Of a stretch of DNA of 64,000 bases, positions 22,686 through 32,027 are shown one piece after another. How positions within the stretch are numbered: the stretch's first letter is position 1; each line of letters opens with the position of its first letter. The notes below the pieces were generated by a model. It was not told the origin of the DNA. It saw only the letters and a program-made list of their open reading frames with translations, and ran no database searches. This DNA is from Sporosarcina sp. ANT_H38 (GTDB lineage: Bacteria; Bacillota; Bacilli; Bacillales_A; Planococcaceae), in the NCBI RefSeq assembly GCF_008369195.1, contig NZ_VOBC01000007.1, positions 1-64,000 on the forward strand. Direction: 5' to 3'. Position numbers and translations under genes: made by a program.

Positions 22686-25600
22686 TTGGAATCACTTATA
22701 GATTTATTTTCACAAGAGAAAGAGATTGGCGAACTAGTGAAAGAGTTGGAGGCAGGGACAGACCGTCAACTTATCGCGGGATTATCAGGTGGGGCAAAGT
22801 CAATATTCTTCAAAGTGCTTCAGCAATCGAATGACCGACCAATGCTCATCGTATCCCCGAATTTATTGCAAGCGCAGCGTACATATGAAGACCTCGTCAA
22901 AATGTTGGGTGACTCACTCGTTCACCTTTACCCTGCAGAGGAACTCATTGCTGCAGATTTTTCTATTTCAAGTTATGAACTTCGAGCTCAGCGCATCGAT
23001 ACATTAGACCATATGGCGCGCATTGGGAAAGGAATTTACATCACTCCGATTGCGGGTATGAAAAAACTGTTACCGGAAAAAGATCGCTGGATGACCAGCT
23101 CATTATCAACGAAAATTGGCGAGGAAATTAATATAGAAGAATGGCTCGGAAGGCTTGTTTCGATGGGTTATACGAGACAGTCAATGGTAACAGCGCCGGG
23201 CGAATTTGCACTGCGTGGAGGTATTTTAGATTTGTATCCGCTGAATCTGGAAGACCCCATCCGGATTGAGTTATTTGATACGGACGTAGATTCCATCCGT
23301 ACATTTTCTGCGGAAGATCAGCGTTCAACTGGTAAACTGGAAGCCGTGTCAATTCTTCCTGCCCTCGAATTTGTCTGGAAGGCTGAAGATCTAACAGCGA
23401 TTGCGGAAAAACTGGAGAATGCGCTTGGTACTAGTTTGAAGAAGATGAAAGACACGGAAGCGAAAGAACGGTTAATGATTAATGTGACAGGTGATATTGG
23501 CTTGATGAGGGAAGGATCCACTCCCGAAAACATGTTGAAATATGCGTCGTTTTCAGCTGGAGTGACTTCTCTGGAAAGCTATTTTCCGAGTAATGGAATC
23601 GTTTTCTTTGATGAAATCGGACGAATCCTTGAAGTAGTAGCATCGCTGGAATCGGACGAAAAGGAATGGATTGTTGCTCTTCTTGAAGAAGGGAAAATTG
23701 TTCATGATGCAAAAACTTCTTTTTCATTCGAAGAGATGCATGGATTATTAAAACAGCGAAAAGTGTACCTTTCCCTTTTCGTCCGCTCTGTTCCGGGTAT
23801 TACTTTGAAAAAGACGGTGACGTTTTCTTGTAAACCGATGCAGCAGTTCCACGGTCAGATGAGTTTATTGAAAAATGAAATAGAACGATGGCACCTAGGC
23901 CGTTTTAACGTTTTCATTGTTGCAGACGGGAACGAACGGATGCAAAAAGTACAATCAATACTTCAAGATTATGATATGCAATCCGCCGTATCCGGAAAGC
24001 CATCAAAAGCAGGCGGTATAATTGTTATAGACGGCGATTTGTCTGCTGGTTTCGAGCTTCCGTTTCAACGACTAGCGGTCATAACGGATTCTGAGCTCTT
24101 TAAAGGGACTCCAAAACGAAAAGCACGTCCGCAAAAAATGACAAATGCAGAACGTATCAAGAGCTACTCGGAAATCAAACCGGGTGACCATATCGTTCAC
24201 GTCCATCATGGGATTGGGAAATATTACGGGGTTGTAACGCTAGAAGTAAGCGGTATTCATAAAGACTATCTCGACATCCGGTACCGCGGAGAGGATAAGT
24301 TGTTCGTTCCTGCAGACCAGATTGACCTGATCCAGAAATATGTCGCGTCCGGTGAAAAAGAACCGAAGCTTCATAAGCTAGGCGGCACAGATTGGAAGAA
24401 GACGAAGACTAAAGTTACGGCAGCCGTTCAAGATATCGCAGATGACCTAATTGAGCTGTATGCTAAACGCGAATCAGAAAAAGGACATGCGTTTGCGGTG
24501 GACGACGACATGCAAATGGCATTTGAAAATGCGTTTCCATATGACGAAACGGATGATCAGCTCAGATCCATCGCTGAAGTTAAGTTGGATATGGAAAAAG
24601 AACGTCCAATGGATCGCTTACTGTGTGGGGATGTTGGTTATGGTAAGACGGAAGTTGCAATCCGTGCTGCATTTAAGGCTGTATCAGACGGCAAACAAGT
24701 AGCGTTCCTTGTACCGACAACAATACTCGCGCAACAGCATTATGAAACAATGAAAGAACGTTTTTCTGGTTTCCCGGTTGAAGTTTCTCTCCTGAATCGT
24801 TTCCGTAAAAAAAAGGAACAAACGGAGACGTTGAAAAGATTGAAAGCAGGAACAGTCGACATTGTCGTTGGCACGCATCGCCTCCTTTCTAAAGACATCG
24901 TCTACCACGACCTCGGTTTACTTGTGGTCGACGAGGAACAACGGTTTGGCGTAACACACAAAGAGAAACTAAAACAATTGAAAACGCATGTCGACGTCCT
25001 GACATTGACGGCAACACCAATTCCAAGGACGCTCCATATGTCGATGCTTGGTGTTCGTGATTTATCAGTCATCGAAACGCCTCCGGCAAACCGTTTTCCC
25101 GTTCAGACATATGTTATGGAACAAAACTTTGCGCTCGTCCGCGAGGCAATCGAAAGGGAGATCGGCCGAGGTGGGCAAGTATTCTACTTGTATAACCGGG
25201 TGGAAGATATGGAGCGGAAAGTCGATGAAATCAAGCAACTGGTACCTGAAGCAAGGGTTGGATTTGCCAATGGACAGATGGGGGAATCAGCATTAGAATC
25301 GGTGATTTTAAGTTTCCTGGAAGGTGAATATGATGTCCTTGTAACGACAACAATAATTGAAACAGGTATTGATATTCCGAATGTCAATACACTTATTGTC
25401 CAAGATGCGGACCGCATGGGCTTATCACAGCTCTATCAGCTTCGTGGTCGTGTCGGACGTTCAAACCGTGTTGCATATGGCTATTTCCTTTATCAACGCG
25501 ACAAGGTGCTGACAGAGGTTGCAGAAAATCGTCTCCAAGCGATAAAGGAATTCACTGAACTTGGTTCGGGCTTCAAAATTGCGATGCGCGACTTATCGAT

Positions 25601-26216
25601 TCGTGGTGCAGGTAATCTGCTTGGTTCCCAGCAACACGGTTTCATTGACTCGGTCGGGTTCGATCTTTATTCTCAACTACTTCAAGAAGCGGTCGAGGAG
25701 AAACAGACGGGCATAGTAAAATCGGATATACCAGATTTGGAAATTGCACTACCACTCAATGCTTATATTCCAGACGAGTATGTGCGTGATGGATTCCAAA
25801 AAATTCAAATGTACAAAATGGTGAAAGCGATTGAAAATGAAACGGATTATAATGAACTCGTCGACGAAATGACAGACCGATTTGGCGATATGCCGCTCGA
25901 GGCAGACTTGTTGCTCCGTGTTGCGCGAGTAAAAGCCTGGGGACGTATGGCAGGCGTCGAATCAATCAAGAAACAACAATCGCTTATTGAAGTTCGTATA
26001 TCGCCTGATGGGACTGCCAAAACAGACGGTGCTAAACTTGTATCCGATTCAATGGCGTTTGGTCGTGCTGTAGGGTTTACGATGGAAAACGGTCTTCTTA
26101 TAATGACTGTAGATGAACGTCATACAGGAAAACAGACTGCATTCGATGTACTTGAAGAAATGATGAGAATCCTACATTCATCTACAAAGGAAACTGTTGT
26201 TATTGATTCCGTCTAA
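22686..26216 (+). CDS. mfd: transcription-repair coupling factor Mfd
   Basis: A DNA translocase that removes RNA polymerase stalled at lesions and recruits UvrA; 1176 residues. The N-terminal UvrB-like module is at about 1-350. The RNA polymerase-interacting CarD-like domain (PGDHIVHVHHGIGKYYG) begins near 497. Helicase motifs follow: Walker A GDVGYGKTE, VVDEEQRFG, LTATPIPRTL and QLRGRVGRSN. The C-terminal TRCF domain is at about 1000-1110. It starts at a TTG (22686) with AAAGGATGTG upstream. Confidence 0.97.
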   Translation: MESLIDLFSQEKEIGELVKELEAGTDRQLIAGLSGGAKSIFFKVLQQSNDRPMLIVSPNLLQAQRTYEDLVKMLGDSLVHLYPAEELIAADFSISSYELRAQRIDTLDHMARIGKGIYITPIAGMKKLLPEKDRWMTSSLSTKIGEEINIEEWLGRLVSMGYTRQSMVTAPGEFALRGGILDLYPLNLEDPIRIELFDTDVDSIRTFSAEDQRSTGKLEAVSILPALEFVWKAEDLTAIAEKLENALGTSLKKMKDTEAKERLMINVTGDIGLMREGSTPENMLKYASFSAGVTSLESYFPSNGIVFFDEIGRILEVVASLESDEKEWIVALLEEGKIVHDAKTSFSFEEMHGLLKQRKVYLSLFVRSVPGITLKKTVTFSCKPMQQFHGQMSLLKNEIERWHLGRFNVFIVADGNERMQKVQSILQDYDMQSAVSGKPSKAGGIIVIDGDLSAGFELPFQRLAVITDSELFKGTPKRKARPQKMTNAERIKSYSEIKPGDHIVHVHHGIGKYYGVVTLEVSGIHKDYLDIRYRGEDKLFVPADQIDLIQKYVASGEKEPKLHKLGGTDWKKTKTKVTAAVQDIADDLIELYAKRESEKGHAFAVDDDMQMAFENAFPYDETDDQLRSIAEVKLDMEKERPMDRLLCGDVGYGKTEVAIRAAFKAVSDGKQVAFLVPTTILAQQHYETMKERFSGFPVEVSLLNRFRKKKEQTETLKRLKAGTVDIVVGTHRLLSKDIVYHDLGLLVVDEEQRFGVTHKEKLKQLKTHVDVLTLTATPIPRTLHMSMLGVRDLSVIETPPANRFPVQTYVMEQNFALVREAIEREIGRGGQVFYLYNRVEDMERKVDEIKQLVPEARVGFANGQMGESALESVILSFLEGEYDVLVTTTIIETGIDIPNVNTLIVQDADRMGLSQLYQLRGRVGRSNRVAYGYFLYQRDKVLTEVAENRLQAIKEFTELGSGFKIAMRDLSIRGAGNLLGSQQHGFIDSVGFDLYSQLLQEAVEEKQTGIVKSDIPDLEIALPLNAYIPDEYVRDGFQKIQMYKMVKAIENETDYNELVDEMTDRFGDMPLEADLLLRVARVKAWGRMAGVESIKKQQSLIEVRISPDGTAKTDGAKLVSDSMAFGRAVGFTMENGLLIMTVDERHTGKQTAFDVLEEMMRILHSSTKETVVIDSV

Positions 26217-26226
26217 AGGGCATGTT

Positions 26227-26256
26227 GCATATTTTGTCCATTCTTGATGCATACTA
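26227..26256 (+). promoter_or_regulatory. sigma-G-type promoter of spoVT
   Basis: GCATA (26227-26231) and CATACTA (26250-26256) match forespore -35/-10 elements with an 18-base spacer. spoVT is a sigma-G target in B. subtilis. Confidence 0.7.
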
Positions 26257-26306
26257 CAAATGAAACGAAATTAACGTTCAATTTTGTGGAAAGTGAGGCA
26301 TCATGT

Positions 26307-26843
26307 ATGAAGGCAACTGGAATCGTCCGTAGAATTGATGATCTAGGCAGGGTGGTTATCCCTAAGGAAATTCGGAGGACACTTAGGATCCGTGAAGGTG
26401 ATCCACTTGAAATTTTTACAGACCGAGACGGCGAAGTTATATTGAAGAAGTATTCCCCGATATCGGAACTTGGACAATTTGCAAAAGAGTACGCGGATAC
26501 GCTGTACGAAACACTTGGTACACCTGCACTTATCAGTGACCGGGATGAAATGATTGCAGTATCCGGATTATCCAAAAAAGACTATTTGAATCGCCAGCTG
26601 TCTCCTGATCTTGATGAGATTATTACAGGTCGTAAAATCGTCACAGAAAAACTTGAAAAGGCGATTGAATGGGTGCCAGGACAAGTGGAGCAAGTGAAGT
26701 CATATTGTATTGCACCCATTATTGCAGCAGGTGATACGATTGGTGCTGTTTACTTGCTATCAAAAGTGCATTTCATTGGCGAAACTGAACAGAAAGCGGC
26801 GGAAACAGCGGCACATTTCTTAGCGAAGCAAATGGAACCATGA
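26307..26843 (+). CDS. spoVT: stage V sporulation protein T
   Basis: A forespore regulator that tunes sigma-G genes; 178 residues, the B. subtilis length. The N-terminal AbrB-type swapped-hairpin domain (MKATGIVRRIDDLGRVVIPK and onward, about 1-52) is followed by a GAF-like domain (about 56-178). The ATG at 26307 lies 8 bases after AGTGAGG; the longer frame from 26244 overlaps the promoter and is rejected. It is the last gene in B. subtilis order. The spoVB-like, mazG, yabO-Q and divIC genes that follow in B. subtilis are not present downstream. Confidence 0.96.
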   Translation: MKATGIVRRIDDLGRVVIPKEIRRTLRIREGDPLEIFTDRDGEVILKKYSPISELGQFAKEYADTLYETLGTPALISDRDEMIAVSGLSKKDYLNRQLSPDLDEIITGRKIVTEKLEKAIEWVPGQVEQVKSYCIAPIIAAGDTIGAVYLLSKVHFIGETEQKAAETAAHFLAKQMEP

Positions 26844-26846
26844 AAA

Positions 26847-26895
26847 ATAGTCCACACGAACCGGATTTCAACGGTTTGTGTGGGCTGTTTTTTTC
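26847..26895 (+). terminator. terminator after spoVT
   Basis: A long stem (AGTCCACACGAACCG with CGGTTTGTGTGGGCT) then seven T. A closely similar sequence is found at 35541-35592. Confidence 0.9.
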
Positions 26896-26983
26896 TGAGG
26901 GGGAAAATGGGTTGGGTTGTTGTGTAGTTTGGGGATAAAATTGTTTGGTTTCGAGCTAACGTTGCCAAATTAGAGGGAAATAA

Positions 26984-27298
26984 TGTTATAATGTTCAACG
27001 GCTTGTCCGCGAACGTTTAGATTGTGATTTAGGTCATCTCGAAGAAGAGGCCAATGAGCTACCCCATCTGTTGCACGAGTCTCCTGAATTATACAACTAC
27101 CAACAAGCACGAATGACTACCGTAACACGACTTGTCAATGATTTAAGCGAGATTGCCAAGTGCTACGGGGTTGCTTTAGACTACATCTCTACCTCTGTGT
27201 CATTTCACGCAAATCAGGCTATTTTTGAGGATGTAACACTTCGACAAACACCTAAAGTTGTCGACCGCTTCATGACTTTAGCCTATTCAGGCGATTGA
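26984..27298 (+). pseudogene. 5'-truncated open frame of unknown family
   Basis: About 104 codons are open from just after a TAA (26981) to 27298. They begin YNVQRLVRERLDCDLGHLEE and end DRFMTLAYSGD. No ATG or GTG start occurs in frame; the first start-like codon is a TTG at 27071, deep inside what looks like continuous protein sequence. This suggests the 3' end of a lost gene. The family is not recognised. It sits exactly where synteny with B. subtilis ends, so it may mark an insertion or rearrangement junction. Confidence 0.5.
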
Positions 27299-27463
27299 CT
27301 CTTCAGATATAGATGCAATTTATTATTATAATTTCGGTCTTTTAAACAGTTGATGGGGAGAAAAACGATCAGAAATCTAATTTTTGACGTATATTTACTA
27401 TCTTATTTTACTAAAGCAATCGTTAGTTGAAGAAAATTTTTATATTCAACTGAGTTCATGGTA

Positions 27464-27508
27464 TTGACATTATCTTTAATTCGAGATATTATGGTTACAT
27501 AAAGTAAC
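27464..27508 (+). promoter_or_regulatory. promoter and palindromic operator before the SDR gene
   Basis: TTGACA (27464-27469) and TATTAT (27487-27492) are 17 bases apart. Directly after the -10, GTTAC-ATAAA-GTAAC (27494-27508) is a palindrome covering the likely start site. Another GTTAC half-site is at 27522-27526. A repressor site is inferred; the regulator is unknown. Confidence 0.65.
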
Positions 27509-27600
27509 TTGAATCTTAAAAGTTACCTAGCGACTATCAAAAGGTATCTTAGTTTTTCAAGGTATATTTATAAATACTTATTTATAAAGGAGAAATAATA

Positions 27601-28335
27601 ATGAAAAGACTAGATGGTAAAGTAGCAATTATTACGGGAGCAGCGCAAGGTATGGGTGCGGCACACGCAAAATTATTCATAGAGAACGGTGCAAAGGTTA
27701 TTTTAACAGATTTAAATGAAGAAAAAGGCAATGCATTCGCAGCTGAATTAGGTGAAAATGCCCTTTTCATTAAACAAAACGTAGCATCTGAAGAAGATTG
27801 GGCAACAGTTATTGCGAAAGCAGAAGAAGTTTTCGGTCCAGTAAACGTATTAGTAAACAACGCCGGTATTACTATGGCGAAAAATATGCTTGATATTACG
27901 GTAGAAGAATACCGTCGCATCGTAGACATTAACCAAGTGTCTGTATTCTTAGGTATGAAAACTGTAGCAGCTTCAATGATGAAAGCTGGCGGCGGTTCAA
28001 TCGTGAATATTTCTTCAATGAACGGATTAGTTGCTGGTGCTGTAGGATATACAGATACAAAATTCGCAGTACGTGGGATGACAAAAGCGGCTGCGATCAA
28101 CCTAGCACCCATGGGCATTCGCGTAAACTCTGTACACCCAGGCGTTATCGCAACACCAATGGTTGTACAAGAAGATACAAAAGCGGTTGTAGAAGCATTC
28201 GCTCAACACATTCCATTAAAACGCGTAGCACAACCAGAAGAAGTTTCGAATATGATATTGTTCTTGGCTTCTGATGAGGCTAGCTACTCAACAGGTTCAG
28301 AATTCGTTATCGATGGCGGATTAACTGCACAGTAA
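27601..28335 (+). CDS. short-chain dehydrogenase/reductase
   Basis: A classical NAD(P)-dependent SDR of 244 residues. The cofactor loop is TGAAQGMG (about 13-20), and DL after strand 2 (about 37-38) suggests NAD preference. NNAG (about 87-90), the catalytic serine in NISSMNG and YTDTK (about 150-154) complete the active site. IDGG at the C-terminus is typical. It most resembles the hydroxysteroid or glucose dehydrogenase-like branch; the substrate cannot be read from sequence. The gene is monocistronic, with its own promoter, an AAAGGAG ribosome site and a terminator. Confidence 0.92.
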   Translation: MKRLDGKVAIITGAAQGMGAAHAKLFIENGAKVILTDLNEEKGNAFAAELGENALFIKQNVASEEDWATVIAKAEEVFGPVNVLVNNAGITMAKNMLDITVEEYRRIVDINQVSVFLGMKTVAASMMKAGGGSIVNISSMNGLVAGAVGYTDTKFAVRGMTKAAAINLAPMGIRVNSVHPGVIATPMVVQEDTKAVVEAFAQHIPLKRVAQPEEVSNMILFLASDEASYSTGSEFVIDGGLTAQ

Positions 28336-28366
28336 TAAAAGTACATGAAAAAATATTTATATGATT

Positions 28367-28413
28367 TATAAAGGCCGATTTTCTATTAGTATAGAAAATC
28401 GGCCTTATTTTTT
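28367..28413 (+). terminator. terminator after the SDR gene
   Basis: An exact stem (AAGGCCGATTTTCTAT and its complement) with a 4-base loop, followed by ATTTTTTTA. Confidence 0.92.
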
Positions 28414-28841
28414 TATTTAAAAACCTCATTTACTTATGATATGGTTCACCGTAATAGCGCTAAGTGAGGTTATATCAATTTTCTTGATAAAATAAGGCTC
28501 AATCCTATATTGAAATCGATTCTTAACATGGAGGTATAATTCGTGTTTAACTACACACTTTTCTAGACTGGAATATAAAAATGTAACACAACTCTATATT
28601 TAATTTTTCAATAATTAGTTTGTTAACGGGCGGTCTTCTTTATCTTTTATCGTAGCTATGATGTTTTTATAAACCGCTTGTACTATAGAAAGGCGCTCGT
28701 GTAGTTTCCATTGATCAATAAACGTAATACCCAAGCTTCTTTATCGGCAATTAAAATGATGGAAAATCCAATAATTTACCCCCTTTTTTTGAAATACATA
28801 CCTTACACCTTCTATGGCTGTTTAAATAATCAAGTTTTTCA
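28414..28841. other. AT-rich intergenic stretch with a possible decayed frame
   Basis: No intact gene is present. On the - strand a stretch of about 40 codons (about 28616-28740) reads IDQWKLHERLSIVQAVYK and onward to a stop. It has no start or ribosome site and looks like a remnant of an unrecognised gene. The rest shows no clear structure. Confidence 0.4.
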
Positions 28842-28891
28842 TTGACAAGTAGAAAACTAGTATATATCATTGATATTGATAATCATTATCA
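28842..28891 (+). promoter_or_regulatory. Fur-controlled promoter of siderophore operon 1
   Basis: TTGACA (28842-28847) and TATCAT (28865-28870) are 17 bases apart. Immediately after, TGATAATCATTATCA (28877-28891) is an exact 7-1-7 Fur box, overlapped by a second imperfect box (28871-28885). Iron-dependent repression of the following four genes is inferred. Confidence 0.88.
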
Positions 28892-28911
28892 ATTAAAAGG
28901 GGCGCTTAACA

Positions 28912-29964
28912 ATGAAAGCAAAACGAAAAATCTCATTAAATATTTTATTTATTTCAGCTATTATGATGTTACTGCTAGTTGGCTGTTCAGCCGGGAAATC
29001 TAATTCCACTTCTACTGACAAAGTAGATACAAAAACGGAGGAAAAAACTTCTGAATATCCGCTAGTAATCAAGCATGTTTTTGGCGAAACGGCAATTGAA
29101 GAGAAACCTGAACGTGTAGTTACGATTTCGTGGGGAAACCATGACGTTGCCCTCGCTCTCGGTGTTGTACCTGTAGGATTCTCAGCGGCGAATTACGGCG
29201 TTCAAGATGACAGCGGACTATTACCTTGGACAACAGATAAGCTTAAGGAACTTGACGCGGATATCCCTACTATTTTCCAGGATACAGACGGACTTGACTT
29301 TGAGGCAATTTCAGATGCAAACCCAGATGTAATTCTTGCAGCATACTCAGGTATTACACAAGAGGAATATGACACATTAAGTGAAATCGCTCCAGTTGTT
29401 GCCTACCAAACGAGCCCTTGGGTAGCTTCATGGCGTGAACAAGTTACATTCAATTCAATGGGTATGGGAATGGAAGCAGAAGGTAAACAACTGATTGCCG
29501 ATACAGAGAAATTAATTCATGATAAAGCAAATGAATATCCTGTTCTTAAAGGAAAAAAAGCTGCATTTGTAAGCATATCGGCTACAGATTTATCTAAATT
29601 TTATATTTACACACCAACAGATCCTCGTGGTGAGTTCCTTACTGAGTTAGGAATGGAATACCCTGAAAGTATTACGAGTCAAATTACTGATCCAAATAGT
29701 TTTTATTTAGAATTAAGTGCTGAAAATGCAGATATACTGAACGATGTTGATTTGTTCGTATCTTACGGTGATGACAATACATTAAAAGCACTGCAAGCTG
29801 ATCCAATCCTCGGAAAAATTCCGGCAGTTCAAAGAGGATCGGTTGTAATTATTGGAGATAACACGCCACTTGCAGCGGCTGGAACTCCAAACCCGCTTGC
29901 AATTAACTATTCAATTGATAAATACTTAAATTTACTTTCAGAAGCTGCTAACAAGGTAAAATAA
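28912..29964 (+). CDS. iron-siderophore ABC transporter, substrate-binding lipoprotein
   Basis: A 350-residue class III solute-binding protein that should capture ferric siderophore at the outer face of the membrane. A lipoprotein signal (LLLVGCSAG) places the lipid-anchored cysteine at about 25. Two periplasmic-binding lobes follow (about 58-340), including PERVVTISWGNHDVALALGV and DFEAISDANPDVILAAYSG. It is the first of four genes in the order binding protein, permease, permease, ATPase, the FepB-D-G-C order. A catecholate siderophore is possible, but the ligand is not determinable. A Fur box overlaps its promoter. Confidence 0.92.
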   Translation: MKAKRKISLNILFISAIMMLLLVGCSAGKSNSTSTDKVDTKTEEKTSEYPLVIKHVFGETAIEEKPERVVTISWGNHDVALALGVVPVGFSAANYGVQDDSGLLPWTTDKLKELDADIPTIFQDTDGLDFEAISDANPDVILAAYSGITQEEYDTLSEIAPVVAYQTSPWVASWREQVTFNSMGMGMEAEGKQLIADTEKLIHDKANEYPVLKGKKAAFVSISATDLSKFYIYTPTDPRGEFLTELGMEYPESITSQITDPNSFYLELSAENADILNDVDLFVSYGDDNTLKALQADPILGKIPAVQRGSVVIIGDNTPLAAAGTPNPLAINYSIDKYLNLLSEAANKVK

Positions 29965-30999
29965 ATGATTAATACATCCGTTTCAGAAAATAAGCAGTTA
30001 CTTATTCCGAAAAAATTTATAAGCGTCCTTGTACTCTCCATTATTTTACTCGGTATATGTGTATTGGCTTCTCTTGCCTTCGGCTCTCGTACAGTTGGAT
30101 GGGATGAACTAATGGCTGGTTTATTCCAGCCTGATGTACAGTCCCACGGAGCAAATGTTGTGCGCCAAAGAATTGCTAGAACTGTATTTTGTTTAATGTG
30201 TGGTGCCGCATTAGGTGTTTCCGGAGCCCTTATGCAATCGGTCACGCGTAATCCTATTGCAGATCCGAGTATATTAGGAGTAAACACAGGGGCTTCTCTC
30301 TTTGTAGTTTGTGGAATTTCCTTTTTAAATATTAGTACACCTAGTCAATATATTTGGTTTGCATTAGCGGGAGCAATTATAACTGCCATTTTTGTATTCG
30401 GAATTGGTTCTATGGGGAGTGGCGGTGCCACGCCCCTTAAACTCGTTTTGGCGGGTGCTGCTACAAGTGCAGCATTATCATCCCTCGTAATGGCAATTAT
30501 GATTCCTCGTTCAAACGTTATGGATCAATTTAGATTTTGGCAGGTAGGTAGTGTGGGATCAGGAAACTGGAGCACTATCTCTACCTTGATTCCTTTTCTT
30601 CTTGTAGGAATACTAATAGCGTTATTCTCGGCTCCAGCTCTGAATGCATTAGCATTAGGCGATGAAGTTGCTAAAGGTTTAGGTGTACGAACTGGCACGC
30701 TTAGACTTATTGCTGCTTTTGGTGGCGTCCTATTATGTGCTGCAGCAACAGCACTAGCAGGTCCTATTGGCTTTATCGGTTTATTGGCCACTCACGTGAT
30801 TCGACTCATTATTGGACCCGATTTACGATATGTTATCCCGATGGCAGCCCTTTCAGGTGCAATTATTTTAATGATATCAGATGTATGCGGTAGGCTTATC
30901 GGCAGTCCGGGTGAGCTTGAAGTTGGTGTAGTGACTGCATTTGTTGGGGCTCCTATTTTAATCTTACTAACTATGAAATCGAAGATGCGTGCATTATGA
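29965..30999 (+). CDS. iron-siderophore ABC transporter permease (FepD-like)
   Basis: A FecCD-family membrane subunit of 344 residues with about nine hydrophobic segments. The conserved GAALGVSGALMQSVTRNPIAD (about 75-95) and the cytoplasmic coupling segment GPIGFIGLLATHVIR (about 271-285) are present. The ATG directly follows the TAA of the binding protein. The next permease overlaps its stop (ATGA), so the two permeases should form a heterodimer. Confidence 0.93.
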   Translation: MINTSVSENKQLLIPKKFISVLVLSIILLGICVLASLAFGSRTVGWDELMAGLFQPDVQSHGANVVRQRIARTVFCLMCGAALGVSGALMQSVTRNPIADPSILGVNTGASLFVVCGISFLNISTPSQYIWFALAGAIITAIFVFGIGSMGSGGATPLKLVLAGAATSAALSSLVMAIMIPRSNVMDQFRFWQVGSVGSGNWSTISTLIPFLLVGILIALFSAPALNALALGDEVAKGLGVRTGTLRLIAAFGGVLLCAAATALAGPIGFIGLLATHVIRLIIGPDLRYVIPMAALSGAIILMISDVCGRLIGSPGELEVGVVTAFVGAPILILLTMKSKMRAL

Positions 31000-32027
31000 T
31001 AAATGCAGCAATGAATCTTATTATAGTAGGCAGAACAAAGAGACGTCGTCGTTTTATACTCGTGACTTCCTTACTTGCCATCATTGCTTCCGCACTTTGC
31101 TGCGCTATGCTAATGCTTGGAAACACGATTTATCCCATTCAAGATGTCATACATGTCCTACTAGGTGAACAAGTAAAAGGGGCATCATTTGCGGTGGGGA
31201 CAATCCGGTTTCCACGAATGGTTGCAGGCATTTTTGCTGGATTCGCTTTCGGGGTTGCCGGTACAGTATTCCAGACAATGTTGCGAAACCCTTTGGCAAA
31301 CCCCAATGTCATCGGAATTACAACTGGTTCAAGTGCTGCCGCTGTTTTTTGCATCATTGTTCTTCATGCGAGCAATATGGTTGTTTCGATTGCTTCTGTT
31401 GTTGGTGGACTTACTACAGTGATGGTTATTTTTCTATTATCAAAAGGATCTTCTTTTTCAATAGGTAGATTAATATTAATTGGAATTGGCATTCAAGCAA
31501 TATTTAACGCTATCATTTCCTATTTATTGCTTATTGGTCAGAAAAACGATATTCCTACTGCAATGAGATGGCTAAGTGGCAGTCTAAATGGAGCTAAAAT
31601 GGAGAATCTTTACCCTCTGATTCTGACAGTTCTAATCTTCGCGCCTGTCATCATCTTACTTGGGAAACGATTGGATATGTTGGAACTGGGAGAACAGGCT
31701 GCCACTTCACTTGGAATCGATACGGACAAGACAAGACTTGTACTTATTATTAGTTCCGTACTTATCATTGCGTTAGCTACCGCTACAACAGGACCCATTG
31801 CATTTGTCGCATTTCTTTCTGGACCTATCGCAAAAAGACTAGTTGGTGTAGGATTTTCAAACATTATTCCGTCGGGTCTTGTTGGCATCATTTTAGTATT
31901 AGCATCAGATCTTATTGGACAATTCGCATTTGTTGCAAGATACCCTGTAGGTGTAATCACAGGCATTCTAGGAGCTCCCTACTTGATCTACTTGTTAACC
32001 CGAATGAATCGAAAGGGAGATTTATAA
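30996..32027 (+). CDS. iron-siderophore ABC transporter permease (FepG-like)
   Basis: The second FecCD-type permease, 343 residues, with the same fold. Key segments are FPRMVAGIFAGFAFGVAGTVFQTMLRNPLANP (split motif about 68-99) and TGPIAFVAFLSGPIAKRL near 265. The ATG at 30996 overlaps the previous stop as ATGA; an ATG at 31011 is possible. Its TAA overlaps the ATPase ATG (TAATG). Confidence 0.93.
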   Translation: MINAAMNLIIVGRTKRRRRFILVTSLLAIIASALCCAMLMLGNTIYPIQDVIHVLLGEQVKGASFAVGTIRFPRMVAGIFAGFAFGVAGTVFQTMLRNPLANPNVIGITTGSSAAAVFCIIVLHASNMVVSIASVVGGLTTVMVIFLLSKGSSFSIGRLILIGIGIQAIFNAIISYLLLIGQKNDIPTAMRWLSGSLNGAKMENLYPLILTVLIFAPVIILLGKRLDMLELGEQAATSLGIDTDKTRLVLIISSVLIIALATATTGPIAFVAFLSGPIAKRLVGVGFSNIIPSGLVGIILVLASDLIGQFAFVARYPVGVITGILGAPYLIYLLTRMNRKGDL

